A DNA stretch of 64,000 nucleotides from Castanea sativa (lineage: Eukaryota; Streptophyta; Magnoliopsida; Fagales; Fagaceae). Within the stretch, counting starts at the first letter, position 1, and each line of letters starts with the position of its first letter. The notes beneath the pieces were generated by a model. It made no database searches and had not been told where the DNA came from. It saw nothing but the letters and a program-made list of their open reading frames with translations. The translations under genes were made by a program, and so were the position numbers. Positions 43,746 through 53,358 of the stretch are shown in pieces. The stretch spans positions 42,801,464 through 42,865,463 of the forward strand of contig NC_134015.1 of assembly GCF_040712315.1 (NCBI RefSeq), written 5' to 3'.

Positions 43746-45503
43746 ATGGCACCAAGATGGCTTACACGCTTGCGAGGTGAGGCATCTATTCCAGTGTTCC
43801 AATCTATGGAAACACCTCCTGAGGCAAATCCTCTTGCCCAAAGTTCTTCTAGTACAGAGGCACAGGCTACCGACGCATTAACTAGCACGACTGGTAATTA
43901 CATAGAGATTATATTTCACTTAATTTACTATTGAGATTATAGTATTGAGATTATATTTCACTTAATTTAACATTGATAATGTTTAAATAGGATCGGCTAG
44001 CAGAAATACCCGTGGAACAACACGAGGTATAGCAGTACGGGCACTTGTTGAAAAAAGTGGTAAGTTGCCAGTACGTATAGCTGCAGAGTATGATGTTCCT
44101 GTTGGGAAGAATGCGTGCAAGCTTGTCAATCAAATTGGCGTACAAGTGCGAAGTAATTTGTCTAATTACAATGTGAAAAATTGGAAAAGTGTTGATGTTG
44201 CTACTAGAGATGTGGTGCTTCAAAATATAGCGGTAAATTTACATTGATAACGTCTAACTTGTTTTTGTTTTCACTAAGCATATTAAATTCATATAATAAT
44301 ATTTTTATAATACATATGTACTTCATTTTACAAGATCAGTTTGAGCTACAAGGAGACTCCAACTTGGTAACAAAAGCATTAAATATAAAATGTGGAAGAT
44401 TATTGAGTTGCAACTCCAACAAGTTGCATCAAACTTATAAAAAGCTTGTAGAATCTCATGGTGCTGACTATGCAAGAAGCCACCCGCCAAAGAATGCCAC
44501 ACTTGAGCAGTGGATTGGACTCATTGATGGGAAATGGACTAATAAGGATTGGCTGGTAAATTATTTATGAGTATATTTTTATTATCCAATATTTACTATA
44601 TTATGTTGTCAAATGATTAACTTAATACTTAGATGAAGTAAATGTATACTGTTTTATTCATGATTTAATAAGTATCTTGAATGTTCTTTATTAGGAAAAA
44701 TCAAGAAAGAACTTTGAAAATAGGAAGAAAACTTCAGGCAAACATAGATGTGGGACAAAGGCACTTGCTATTAGGGTTGATGAGGAGGTGCATGTTTTTT
44801 TTTTCATTTTCTTAAACCTCAATATATTACATGTTGTGATTAATTAACAATATCTATCTAACCCTCGAATGTTAATTAATCAGACAAATAATAATGGCGG
44901 TCAAGTTCCTGAATTGGCAAAGATCTTCAAAGATGTTCATTTCAATCCAAATACAAATATGTGGATACACCATGAGGATGAAGTGACATATGTATGTGTA
45001 TCATTCCATCCCTATCATGTTTGTAAAGCTATAACATATGTAGTATTAATGTTGTGATTGTTTGTTTCTTTCTCTCTTTCAAATGATAGGAAACTATTCT
45101 CAAAGTGCAAGAGGATCATTGTCAAGATCCTAATGCAATTCCCTTTACACAAGAGGAGATCTCAAATTTGGTTTTTAAGAAGAAGTCCAGTATTGTAAAA
45201 GGACTTGGTATGAGACATTCTTCTCTAGTAACCACCGCTTCATCTAGTTCCTTGGTGGAGTATATCCAACCGCTAGAAAATGAGATAATTGAGCTCAAAG
45301 AGGCAAGAGCTAGGGACCAAGAGGAGCGAGTTAGGGACCAAGAGGAGCGAGCTAGAGAGCGAGTTAGGGAGCAAGAGGCACGAGCTAGGGAGCAAGGGGC
45401 ACGAGCTAAGCAAGAAGAGGTCCAACAGAATATTCTTAACTTTTTGAGGAGCAAGGGTTATGATGACGCTCTTACCTATGAGGGTGGTTCATCTTCAAGT
45501 TAA
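43746..45503 (+). CDS. CACTA second protein, Transposase_24 / TNPA-like, six exons
   Basis: Exons 43746-43893, 43991-44232, 44340-44555, 44695-44787, 44884-44991 and 45090-45503, each with GT..AG borders, join in frame to about 406 residues. The centre (KLPVRIAAEYDVPVGKNACK; RSNLSNYNVKNWKSV; GRLLSCNSNKLHQTYKKLV; HPPKNATLEQWIGL; KHRCGTKALAIRVDEE; LAKIFKDVHFNP) follows the plant Ptta/En/Spm Transposase_24 domain. The C-terminal third is a charged coiled coil with 7-residue repeats (ARDQEER / AREQEAR), then ILNFLRSKGY. It is expected to bind sub-terminal repeats in the nucleus and assist transposition. The start ATG is the first in frame; an upstream fused exon cannot be excluded. Confidence 0.75.
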
Positions 45504-45984
45504 AACACTTATTGGTTAGTACTTTATATTACACTTGAATATCTATATTTGCTTTCTACAACTTATACATAAGGAGTTGTGATTTTAATTCATTGGTGTG
45601 GCTACTCTTAATGCATTGTTAGTAATATTTTTTATAACATAGTTAATGTTTTTACTTTATGATTTTAATGTATTATTGTTTTTATATTTGTGCAGATTTC
45701 TTATTGGTGGTTTTTAAGGGATTTACTTTTGGCATTACTTGAAAACATATGAGGACATCTTTCATTAGTTCTAATTATATTTGTTATAAAACATCTTGAG
45801 TTATTGTATGTGTTGCAAACAATTATTGTATGGAAGGAGTTTGAATTGGATACTTCTTTTATTTTTTACTTGTGAAATGTACAAATCTTTTTTATAATTG
45901 TGTTGCTCAAATTTGAGGTTTTAATAATGTAATAACAGGTTACAGGTTAATATCAACGCTATGAAAAAAATAAAAACAAAAAAT

Positions 45985-46505
45985 AAGTTTTAGCGACTAA
46001 TTTTTTCGTCACAAATATAGCAACAAAAAATTGTTTTAGTGACGAAATATTTCGTCGCTAATAGTAGCAAAAATTTGTAAGAAATGATTTTAGTGACGAA
46101 AATTTTCGTCACTATATGTGCCTGGATTTTCTTAAAAATAGTTTTAGTGACGAATTTTTTCGTCGCTATATGTACCCAAAAATAGTTTTAGTGACGAAAT
46201 TGTTCGTCACTAAATATAATTTAATAAACTGAAGTGTTTTTAGTGACGAAATATTTTCGTCACTGAATAGTGTTTTTAGTGAGGAAAACATTTAACGACG
46301 AAATGTTTTCGTTGCTAAAAGTTTTTTCTTTTTAAAACAAATTGGAATTTTAGTAATGAAATTTTTCGTCTCTAGGACTTTTAGCGGCGGTGTTTCAGTG
46401 ACAAAATGAGTTTCGTCACTAAAAGTCCGATTTCGTCGCTAAAGGTTCTTAGTGACGAAAAACTGGACTTTTAGTGACGAATTTTTTCCTCACTAAAAAT
46501 ACATT
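45985..46505. repeat. Right sub-terminal repeat array of the CACTA
   Basis: About fifteen TTTTAGTGACGAAA / TTTCGTC(A/G)CTA motifs in both orientations up to the terminal inverted repeat; more GTGACG than GCGACG compared with the left array. Confidence 0.85.
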
Positions 46506-48395
46506 TTGTTGTAGTGAGGATAGCTAGGTTAAATTCTCCCAGGTTTTTTACCGGTTTGGTTTTCCTGAGTTATCATATTGTGTGTTATTTACTTTTTCGC
46601 ACTGCTTTGCATGATATGATTTACTTGTGTTAACCTAGATTTAAATAATTTGCCTAAGTTAATCACTTGGATAAATAACTAGGTTAATTGCTTATGTTTA
46701 AGGGGTCTAAAAACTTTACAGGAACCAAATTTGATCTAAAAAGCATTAAATGCACCTAAAAACAATGAAATAAAATGCTAAACCTAAAATAACGAAAATT
46801 ACAAATTAAATACCAAAATTAATAAATTACAATAATTAAATTGTAAATTGTCCTACATCAGATGGTGATTGGTTTGATCTTTAATCACAAGGTTTCTTTT
46901 TCTTTCTCAACAGTTGGGCTGCTATTGCTCGTGGTATTAGTGATATACAGATACCATGATTCGAATTTGCCACGTTATAACCACCTGAAACTTTACCTAT
47001 ATTTGATCCAACAAATGGAAAGCACAATTGTGATAAAGAGATTTATCTTTGATGCATCTTCTATAGTCGCTCTTCGAGCCAAATACAGCACATACAACAA
47101 CAACATTGCAAACCCACGTCCCTCTCGTGTGGAGGCGTTATCAGCTTTCATATGGAATCGCTACCTTGCTGCAACACAACCAGAACAAGACCCCAATAAG
47201 ATTTACACAGTATTTCATGCAGCGAACCTACGTAAAAGGTTGGATCCTCCACTATCAGCGCAAAATTTGGAAACATGAGCCTGTCCACAGCCTCTGTAGT
47301 CTCATGGGACAATGAGATAGGGTTTGACGGTATTATCATTCCAGCAAGAACCATATGAAAGAATTCCAAGAGAATGGTGGGCAGATGAAGTTTTTAAAAG
47401 AGAACATGGAGAAATTGAAAAAGGGAGAGGGTGTCACCTTGGCCTTGTTGGGAAAAATTCTATATAACTGTGAATAAATTTCAGCAAGCAAAGCATAAGC
47501 ACAACCATACAAGAACACAAAGATTTACGTGAAAAACCTTTTTCCTTGAAGGGAAAAACCACAGGACAAAGTCCGAATAATTTCACTATATTAAATATAG
47601 ATTACAACACTTAGAGATACAACTTAAGTAAAAAAAACTCTCTTTTTCTTTTCACTCATTGCTCTATTCCTTACTGTGTATTTCTCACAATTTTCTCTTG
47701 CTCTCTCTATTTCTTTCTTCTCTTTTGCTTGCTCTCCCTCATGCAGTTCTTCAACACTGCACTGTCCTCAGTCTGCTCGGACTTCTCTTTCTTCTCTATC
47801 CCAAATGGCCGAATGGCCTTTCCCTTATATTTCTTTCACCTTTTCTTCTTTTTTTCCTTCCACACTGTTTGCATCAAATCACAATAAATGCAAGTCACTT
47901 ACTTTGACTTTGCTTCAACCAAAAAGTCTCTTCTTCATCTCTCTTGGCCGAATGGCCTTTGCTTGTTCTTTTCTTTTTTCTTCAGCGTGTCCAACACACT
48001 TTGGTTCACTTCTTGTTAAGAGAAGTCAGACTTCTCACAAGTTATGGAGTGACATGCTCATTAAATGGAGTCTTTTGGCTAAAAATTGTAAAAAACGGAG
48101 TTTATTATTGTTATAGGTACTGTTCAAAGTTATTTGGCAAAATGAGGAGAGAGACTGAATTTCGGCAACGGTATTGCCGAAATTGCAAGAAAAAGTAGAA
48201 TGTGTCAAGGGAGAGAGGAAAATTGAATTTCGGTAATGAGATTACCGAAATTCTTGTCCTGCCCTTACTGCCCAAAATGCTGAAATGAAAAACCAATTGT
48301 GGCAATGGCATTGCCGAAAATGGGAGGAAAAAAAAAAAAAAAAAAAATTGTGGCAACCAAGTTGCCAAAAATGGAGGGGGAAAAAAAAAGATTCT

Positions 48396-48556
48396 ACGTC
48401 CACAACATTTTTCACAACAAATTACAGGTAGTTAATTGTTATTGGTTCAAATTTGAACCTAACACTAAGATAACTTTTTTGCTCCAATAATAATAATAAG
48501 TAACAACTTGTCATTTATGATTTGTTGTAAAAATATTGTGAAAATGTTGTGGACGT
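48396..48556. mobile_element. 161-bp MITE, left-arm copy
   Basis: Ends ACGTCCACAACATTTTTCAC and GTGAAAATGTTGTGGACGT are inverted repeats. The same MITE is at 48755-48915 in the right arm in mirror orientation. Confidence 0.8.
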
Positions 48557-48754
48557 ATCATTTTAAAAAAAATTGTGGAGCCGAAATAGAAGGAAAAGAA
48601 AAAAAAAAGTGGCAATGTGGCAATGGCATTGCCGAAATAGAGGGAAAAAAAAAAACAATTTTTTTCCCCTCTATTTCGGCAATGCTATTGCCAAATTGCC
48701 ACTTCTTTTTTCTTTTCCTTTTATTTCGGCTCCAAGATTTTTTTTAGAAATGAT

Positions 48755-48915
48755 ACGTCCACAATATTTTCACAATATTTTTACAACAAATCATAAATGG
48801 CAAGTTGTTACTTATTGTTATTATTGGGGCAAAAAATTTATCTTAGTGTTAGGTTCAAATTTGAACTAATAACAACTAACCACCTGTAATTTGTTGTGAA
48901 AAATGTTGTGGATGT
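48755..48915. mobile_element. 161-bp MITE, right-arm copy
   Basis: Mirror copy of 48396-48556, with a few substitutions (for example ACAATATTTT for ACAACATTTT). It came with the arm duplication, not by separate insertion. Confidence 0.8.
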
Positions 48916-49367
48916 AGCATCTTTTTATTTCCCCTCCATTTTCGGCAACTTGGTTGCCTCAATTCTTTTTTTTTTTTTTTTTCCTCCCATTTTCGGCAAT
49001 GCCATTGCCACAATTAGTTTTCCATTTCAGCATCACGGGCAGGCAAGGCAGGACAAGAATTTCGGTAATCTCATTACCGAAATTCAATTTTCTCTCTCCC
49101 CTGACACATTCTACTTTTTCTTGTAATTTCGGCAATACCGTTGCCGAAATTCAGTCTCTCTCCTCATTTTGCCAAATAACTTTGAACAGTACCTATAACA
49201 ATAATAAACTTTATTTTTTGCAATTTTTAGCCAAAAGACTCCATTAAATGAGCTCTTGAAAAAGCATGTGGGCTGGACCCATGGTGCAGTGCACCCAACA
49301 GGCCTTCACTAGTGTGTCTAGGTTTCCTATATATGAAGTGGATTTGGGGTGGAGAAAGCTTGTACGG

Positions 49368-49680
49368 CACTACAACAAAGCTGGTTTTTTACAAGGGTCA
49401 AAACCCTTTAAAAAAAGTATTAAAATCCCTCAGAAAAAGATTATTTTTGGGGTCTAGATGACCCTCGATAACCTTTGAAACAAATTTCCTTAGAACGGCA
49501 ATTTCGATGATGTATGGGACCCTTGAAGCAGAAATTTTGACGCCTACATGACTCTTGAAATAAATTTTTTATCTTTATGAAGGATTGAAAACCCGCGAAA
49601 AATTCAAAAATAAATAAAAGTATAGTAACATATTTTTTAGGGTCTCCCAACTCTCAGTTTTTTTTTTTTTTATTAAAAAA
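49368..49680. mobile_element. Candidate CACTA left end at the BAHD break
   Basis: CACTACAACAAAGCTGG starts exactly where BAHD homology stops. The following 280 bp contain repeated AGGGTC / GACCCT(C/T)GA motifs in both orientations, a sub-terminal array different from the GACGAAA one. No matching right end (..GTTGTAGTG) was found to 51986, so the element is truncated or the terminus is fortuitous. Confidence 0.55.
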
Positions 49681-51986
49681 AAAACCCACAACCATGCACA
49701 TATTCTTCAAAAAACAACATATTACAAAATTTATATTATACCATAACACATATATATCAAAACAAAATTCAATAGCTTTCCAAATCACTAAATTCTTCAT
49801 TTTTTACTAGAGAATTTTGAAACTAATAAACATTAAAAAAAAAATTATGGTCCTGGAGGTAAGGTTGTTCCATTGAGCGGGTGTAATTTTGTTGAATTTT
49901 TGGTTTTAGTGTTAAAATATTGACTATAGGATATTGATAACATGATTTTTTTATGGAGATTAGTTATCAAATCAGCCTTAAAGTGATTTTAACTTTAGAG
50001 TTTCATTCAAATAACTTCGAAGGGCTCTACTCAAAAAATCTTTTTACAAAATTTTTTGCTTGATCTATTTCTTATTCCTTTCTTGCATGCTTTCGTGGCA
50101 GAATAATTGCTAATCTTGATAAGTTTGTGTATGTAATGTGTGATCTTATTAATAGTTAAATAGATAAGGGGCAATATTTATCTTAACTTCTTTTTATAAT
50201 ATTTGCTGAAAACAATTAATGGTAGGGCATTTTAGTTTAAGTTTCATTTAAAAAAAAATTATTGGCGTTGCATTTTTTGTTTGACTATCCCTAATATATT
50301 TGTGCTTATATTTAAGTGAGATGTTTACTTGATAAATCAAAGTTGACCAATGATTTTTTTTTTAAGATAAAAATCATACGCTAGCCAAATTTAAATGAAT
50401 GTGTGTAAAGCTTTTTTCTAGATACTTGAACACTGGCTCTTGCTAACACTCATCCAACAAAAACTTGTATTTGTGGGTTACCATCACACCAAAGGTGTGT
50501 TTCGGCACCAATGATATATTAGGGTTTACGTTAGGTTTTTTTTTTTTTTTAAATAATAAATGCACGAGAGCGGAACCAAATGTTACACAAGCAAAGCCTT
50601 CTATTTTATGCTGCACTATACTGATCTGGGATTGACACATGGTAAATTCTAGAGACTTAATGTCTGTTTAGGAACAGTTTATCTGGCTTTTTTTTGAAAT
50701 GGAAAAAGTAAGAAAATGCGGGAAAAAATGAGATTTTAAAAAGTAGTACATAAAAACTAAAAGCTAAAAAAATTAAAATTTAAAAATTTTACACTTGAGA
50801 TAATTATAGATATTTTTCATACATGAAGGGTATCAAAAGAGTGTAATTTTATGTTGAATTTGTCAAAATAAATAATTATTGAGTTGTGTAATGTTACATA
50901 AATTTATCCTGGGTGTAACTTAAATCTCACCTCATAAATTTCACACTAATTGGATATTATTTATTCTCGAATCCATAAAATCATTTTTTGCATATAATTT
51001 TACAATTAAAAATATTTGAAATTAAATTTTTTTTTTATGATAAAATAGCTATTGATATCTGATCATCTTGATATTTGTATGTACGAAGAGTATAACAAAA
51101 CAATGTAATTCAAAGGTTGTTTGGTCGAAATATTCCTTAAAAAAAAGAACGAAAAAAGGAATGATGTAACATTAATGTTTTAACAAATTAGATCAGATGT
51201 AACATGAATTTATCATTTTTACATAAAGTAAGTCATTGATCGGAAGAACGCAAAATATCTTTACATGTAGGGATTTCTGTTAAATTGTAAAGCACATCCC
51301 TAAAATTTGAGATTATTCAGATTTTACACTCTCAAATTTGAAAAATTGAATTTTACACCCCGAAGATTATCTCATTTAGCAAAAGTAACCCTTCAATTAT
51401 ACGTTAGACACCAGCATGTCACTTGATGGCCATGTAGATGAGTCCACTAACGGAGGGATTGGCTTTACTAATAGAGACAGACTTCAAGGTGTAAAATCTA
51501 AACTATGCCAAATTTTAGGTGTATTTTGCGATTTTCCCAAAGTATTTTGCCTACATAATATGTTCACGGCTGCAATTTTAACCATTCACAATTTGAAAGA
51601 TATATAAAAAAATTTAGTGTCAATATTAGGACCAACTTAACACATTTGGAGCTCGATGGTGATACTTCAAATGGGTCATTTATATTTATATATCACTTAA
51701 ATAATATTTATTTGTAATAGCTTCACAATTAAACTTCGTTATAAAATTGCTATAAAAATATTATGGATATAGCTGCGTTTTTGAAACGCGGCTAAAGCCC
51801 CCTTTTTTTGTTGTGTAGCATTTCTCATTAAAATGAAAAAGAAAAGAAGAAGGAAATTATCTTATTTCACACAAGGGAAACTAATTTAAACACGTACGTG
51901 AAAGATTAAAAACATATTTTGCAAACTAACCAAACTTTTGACCTCATAATGGCTAAAATCATGGCTATCTATCCTAGACAGACAGC
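49681..51986. other. AT-rich, no gene; degenerate satellite-like block
   Basis: About 50790-51160 repeats the landmark order of the 350-bp tandem repeat near BAHD gene 1 (GAATTTGTCAAAAT, TTGGATATTATTTAT, CCATAAAATCATTTTTTGCATA, GTAATTCAAAGG). Around 51770-51825, AAACGCGGCTAAAGCCCC and TTTTTTTGTTGTGTAG look like a worn transposon end. Nothing coding recognised. Confidence 0.45.
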
Positions 51987-53288
51987 CTATAACACGGAAT
52001 TTTTTACTAATGAAACATACTCCATGACCTCCTTGTCCTCTTCAAATTTAGCCATGTCTTCCTCCATCAAATTAATCCATGCCTCTATTCCATCTCCTGA
52101 TTTGGTGTCAAAGAAAGTAACTAGATTTGGGTACAACATTTTTGTAGAACCTCCCCAAATAGGCTTTCCCCAGCCGAAATCCGCTTCATATATAGGAAAC
52201 CTGCATAAGCTGGTGAAGGCAAACGCAACCACCTCTCCTTTGTTTGCTTTTTCAGTGACCTCTGCCATAAAATTCAAGTGTCCGTCACTTTCCAGGAGTT
52301 TTTTGACATAATCTAGGTCGACTTTCTTTATCGAGTCTCTCATTGGGAGAACAATGCTGGAAAACCCATCATCCTCAGTTTCATTAGGGACTACAAACAC
52401 TGTGGATTGGCTAATATTTCCAAAACAATTTTCTGGAAGTGGTGGATCCAACCTCGTACGCATGTTCACTGTTTGAAACACCAGGTAGAGCTTACTGGGG
52501 TCTTTTTCAGGATGAGTAGCAGCAATGAAACGACTGTGTATGAAAGCTGATAAGGCTTCGACACGTGTAGGACGTGGGTATTCAATTTCTGTGTTGCTGC
52601 TAGTGTATTTGTCTCTAATAGCCGCAATAGCAGAAGTATCAAACACAAATCTCTTTATCACTAGCTTTTCTTTTATCATCCCCATATTTTGATTGAAGCC
52701 AGAGATAGTTACTGGTGGGAAGAGCTTAGCTGCTGCATCGAACTGAGGAGACACTATGATGCTACCACCACGAGCAACAGCAGCCCAGTTGTTGATAAAC
52801 AAAAAGAATGATGAAGCATCTCCTATGACGTGATATAATTCTAGGCCAATCACGATCCCTCCACAATTGAAGGAGGTAACTTGTACAGCTGCAAGTACAT
52901 CTTTTATATTGTCCAATTCATATGGTAGGAATTTGTTGTGCTCACCAGGGTTTGGATTCTCAAGAAACTCAGAAAGGTTGCATTTGGCTACAGCTTCAAC
53001 GTAGTGTACGCCTTCATCGTTGCATTCGATATAAAATTTGTCCTTAATCCGTCCGGCTAGCGGGTAGAAATGTGTTAAGGCCTCGGATAAGGATTTCTTA
53101 ATCCTTTCAATTTGTTTAAGATTGTTGAGATTAGAATTGGTGTCTTTGGGATAGAATAGAACCCATGGCATGTAAAATTGAGGTGACACTTGATCAAGAA
53201 AGGAAAGTTGGTAATTGCGGAGGTGATCAGGTGTAGGAGACGAAGGTTTGATGGTCTCCTTAATGACAACTTCGACTTCAATAGTCAT
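51987..53288 (-). CDS. BAHD acyltransferase, vinorine-synthase-like (gene 2)
   Basis: Intron-less, 433 residues. YPLAGR at 75-80, catalytic HVIGD (HxxxD) at 153-157 and DFGWG at 370-374 are all intact and in the same positions as in gene 1. The two proteins align with almost no gaps but differ widely, so this is an older duplicate. The segment after the active site (GLELYHVIGDASSF) differs from gene 1 (GLLFAHKVSDASSF), which may change acceptor choice. Start MTIEVEVVIKETIKP matches the family and follows a TATA box by about 60 bp. Expected to be a cytosolic acyl-CoA-dependent O-acyltransferase; substrate unknown. Convergent with the pseudogene upstream. Confidence 0.95.
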   Translation of the reverse strand: MTIEVEVVIKETIKPSSPTPDHLRNYQLSFLDQVSPQFYMPWVLFYPKDTNSNLNNLKQIERIKKSLSEALTHFYPLAGRIKDKFYIECNDEGVHYVEAVAKCNLSEFLENPNPGEHNKFLPYELDNIKDVLAAVQVTSFNCGGIVIGLELYHVIGDASSFFLFINNWAAVARGGSIIVSPQFDAAAKLFPPVTISGFNQNMGMIKEKLVIKRFVFDTSAIAAIRDKYTSSNTEIEYPRPTRVEALSAFIHSRFIAATHPEKDPSKLYLVFQTVNMRTRLDPPLPENCFGNISQSTVFVVPNETEDDGFSSIVLPMRDSIKKVDLDYVKKLLESDGHLNFMAEVTEKANKGEVVAFAFTSLCRFPIYEADFGWGKPIWGGSTKMLYPNLVTFFDTKSGDGIEAWINLMEEDMAKFEEDKEVMEYVSLVKNSVL

Positions 53289-53350
53289 GGTTATGTATTC
53301 AGTAAGTGAATATAAGATTGATGGAAAACAACCATGCTTAGAAGAGCAAC

Positions 53351-53358
53351 ATATATAG
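53351..53358 (-). promoter_or_regulatory. TATA box of BAHD gene 2
   Basis: The complement reads CTATATAT within ACTCTATATATGTTGC, about 60 bp upstream of the ATG, implying a short leader. Confidence 0.65.

Larger units (their letters stand above)
39890..46516 (+). mobile_element. CACTA (En/Spm) transposon, 6.6 kb
   Basis: Perfect 16-bp ends CACTACAACAAAATGT and ACATTTTGTTGTAGTG, with the 3-bp TSD AGG (39887-39889, 46517-46519). Roughly 0.8 kb (left) and 0.55 kb (right) of sub-terminal GCGACGAAA/TTTCGTCGC repeats. Gene order: TATA and repetitive leader, truncated tnp2 relic, then an in-frame six-exon Transposase_24 gene. The perfect ends and TSD indicate fairly recent movement, probably with transposase supplied by another copy, since tnp2 here is dead. 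Confidence 0.95.
39252..46720 (+). mobile_element. Solo LTR-E (R2-type), split by the CACTA element
   Basis: TGTTAAGTTTTAAGG to AAAACTTTACA, TSD GGAAC (39247-39251, 46721-46725). About 839 bp without the CACTA, matching the R2 LTR length and sequence in opposite orientation. U3 carries TTGATCGATCAA and CTCGATCAAATCGAAGCTCG (about 39422-39465). A TATA-like CATATAAATAGG lies at about 39538-39549. Confidence 0.9.
37383..46860 (-). mobile_element. Gypsy-type short LTR element in the BAHD pseudogene
   Basis: TGATGAGATGCAGAAGC to CCTACATCA, TSD GATGG (37378-37382, 46861-46865). LTR one is 37383-37843; LTR two is 38959-39251 plus 46726-46860, split by solo LTR-E. The internal region (37844-38958) is only 1.1 kb: a purine tract complement (GACCCCTCCACTTG) next to LTR one, a gag fragment, and a PBS-like AATTGGCATCAAAGCC complement next to LTR two. 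No pol, so non-autonomous. Confidence 0.9.
48056..49253. repeat. 1.2-kb near-perfect palindrome
   Basis: GCTCATTAAATGGAGTCTTT at the left is mirrored by AAAGACTCCATTAAATGAGC at the right, and the two roughly 595-bp arms match closely throughout (well above 90 percent by eye), meeting near 48655 at an A-tract/T-tract. Each arm holds several short palindromes such as ATTTCGGCAAC...ATTGCCGAAAT and a 161-bp MITE. Transcribed, it would fold into one long hairpin. Confidence 0.9.
47446..49300. mobile_element. Solo LTR-C in the BAHD pseudogene
   Basis: TGTTGGGAAAAATTC to GTGCACCCAACA, TSD GGCCT (47441-47445, 49301-49305). The start with TTTACGTGAAAAACC and GGGAAAAACCACAGG is typical of a common plant Copia LTR type. 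It contains the 1.2-kb palindrome; without it only about 650 bp remain. The two flanks join the BAHD gene precisely. Confidence 0.85.
36968..49367 (+). pseudogene. BAHD acyltransferase pseudogene split by two insertions
   Basis: Gene segments are 36968-37382, 46866-47445 and 49306-49367; everything between is inserted DNA. The first segment reads MKVDTEIISQQTIKPAFP through VTTFNCGRMV, including YPLAGQ. The second keeps NHKVS, but a roughly 16-bp deletion removes the catalytic Asp of HxxxD and shifts the frame; later it recovers IVIKRFIFDASS and RVEALSAFIWNRYLAATQPE, then shifts again. The third covers RFPIYEVDLGWRK, where DFGWG reads DLGWR, and stops at a CACTA-like end. The last roughly 55 codons are missing. 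It is most similar to gene 1. Confidence 0.9.

Noticed and set aside
45122..45454. 110-codon minus-strand ORF rich in Ser/Leu/Ala
   Set aside because: Antisense shadow of the repetitive coiled-coil exon of the TNPA-like gene.
47659..49247. Several overlapping ORFs on both strands
   Set aside because: They read through the palindrome and T/A tracts of solo LTR-C; low-complexity Phe/Leu/Lys-rich and mirrored between arms.
51767..51825. Right end of a CACTA pairing with 49368
   Set aside because: Ends in TTGTTGTGTAGCA and not TTGTTGTAGTG, no AGGGTC motifs beside it, and no 3-bp TSD match; too weak to pair.
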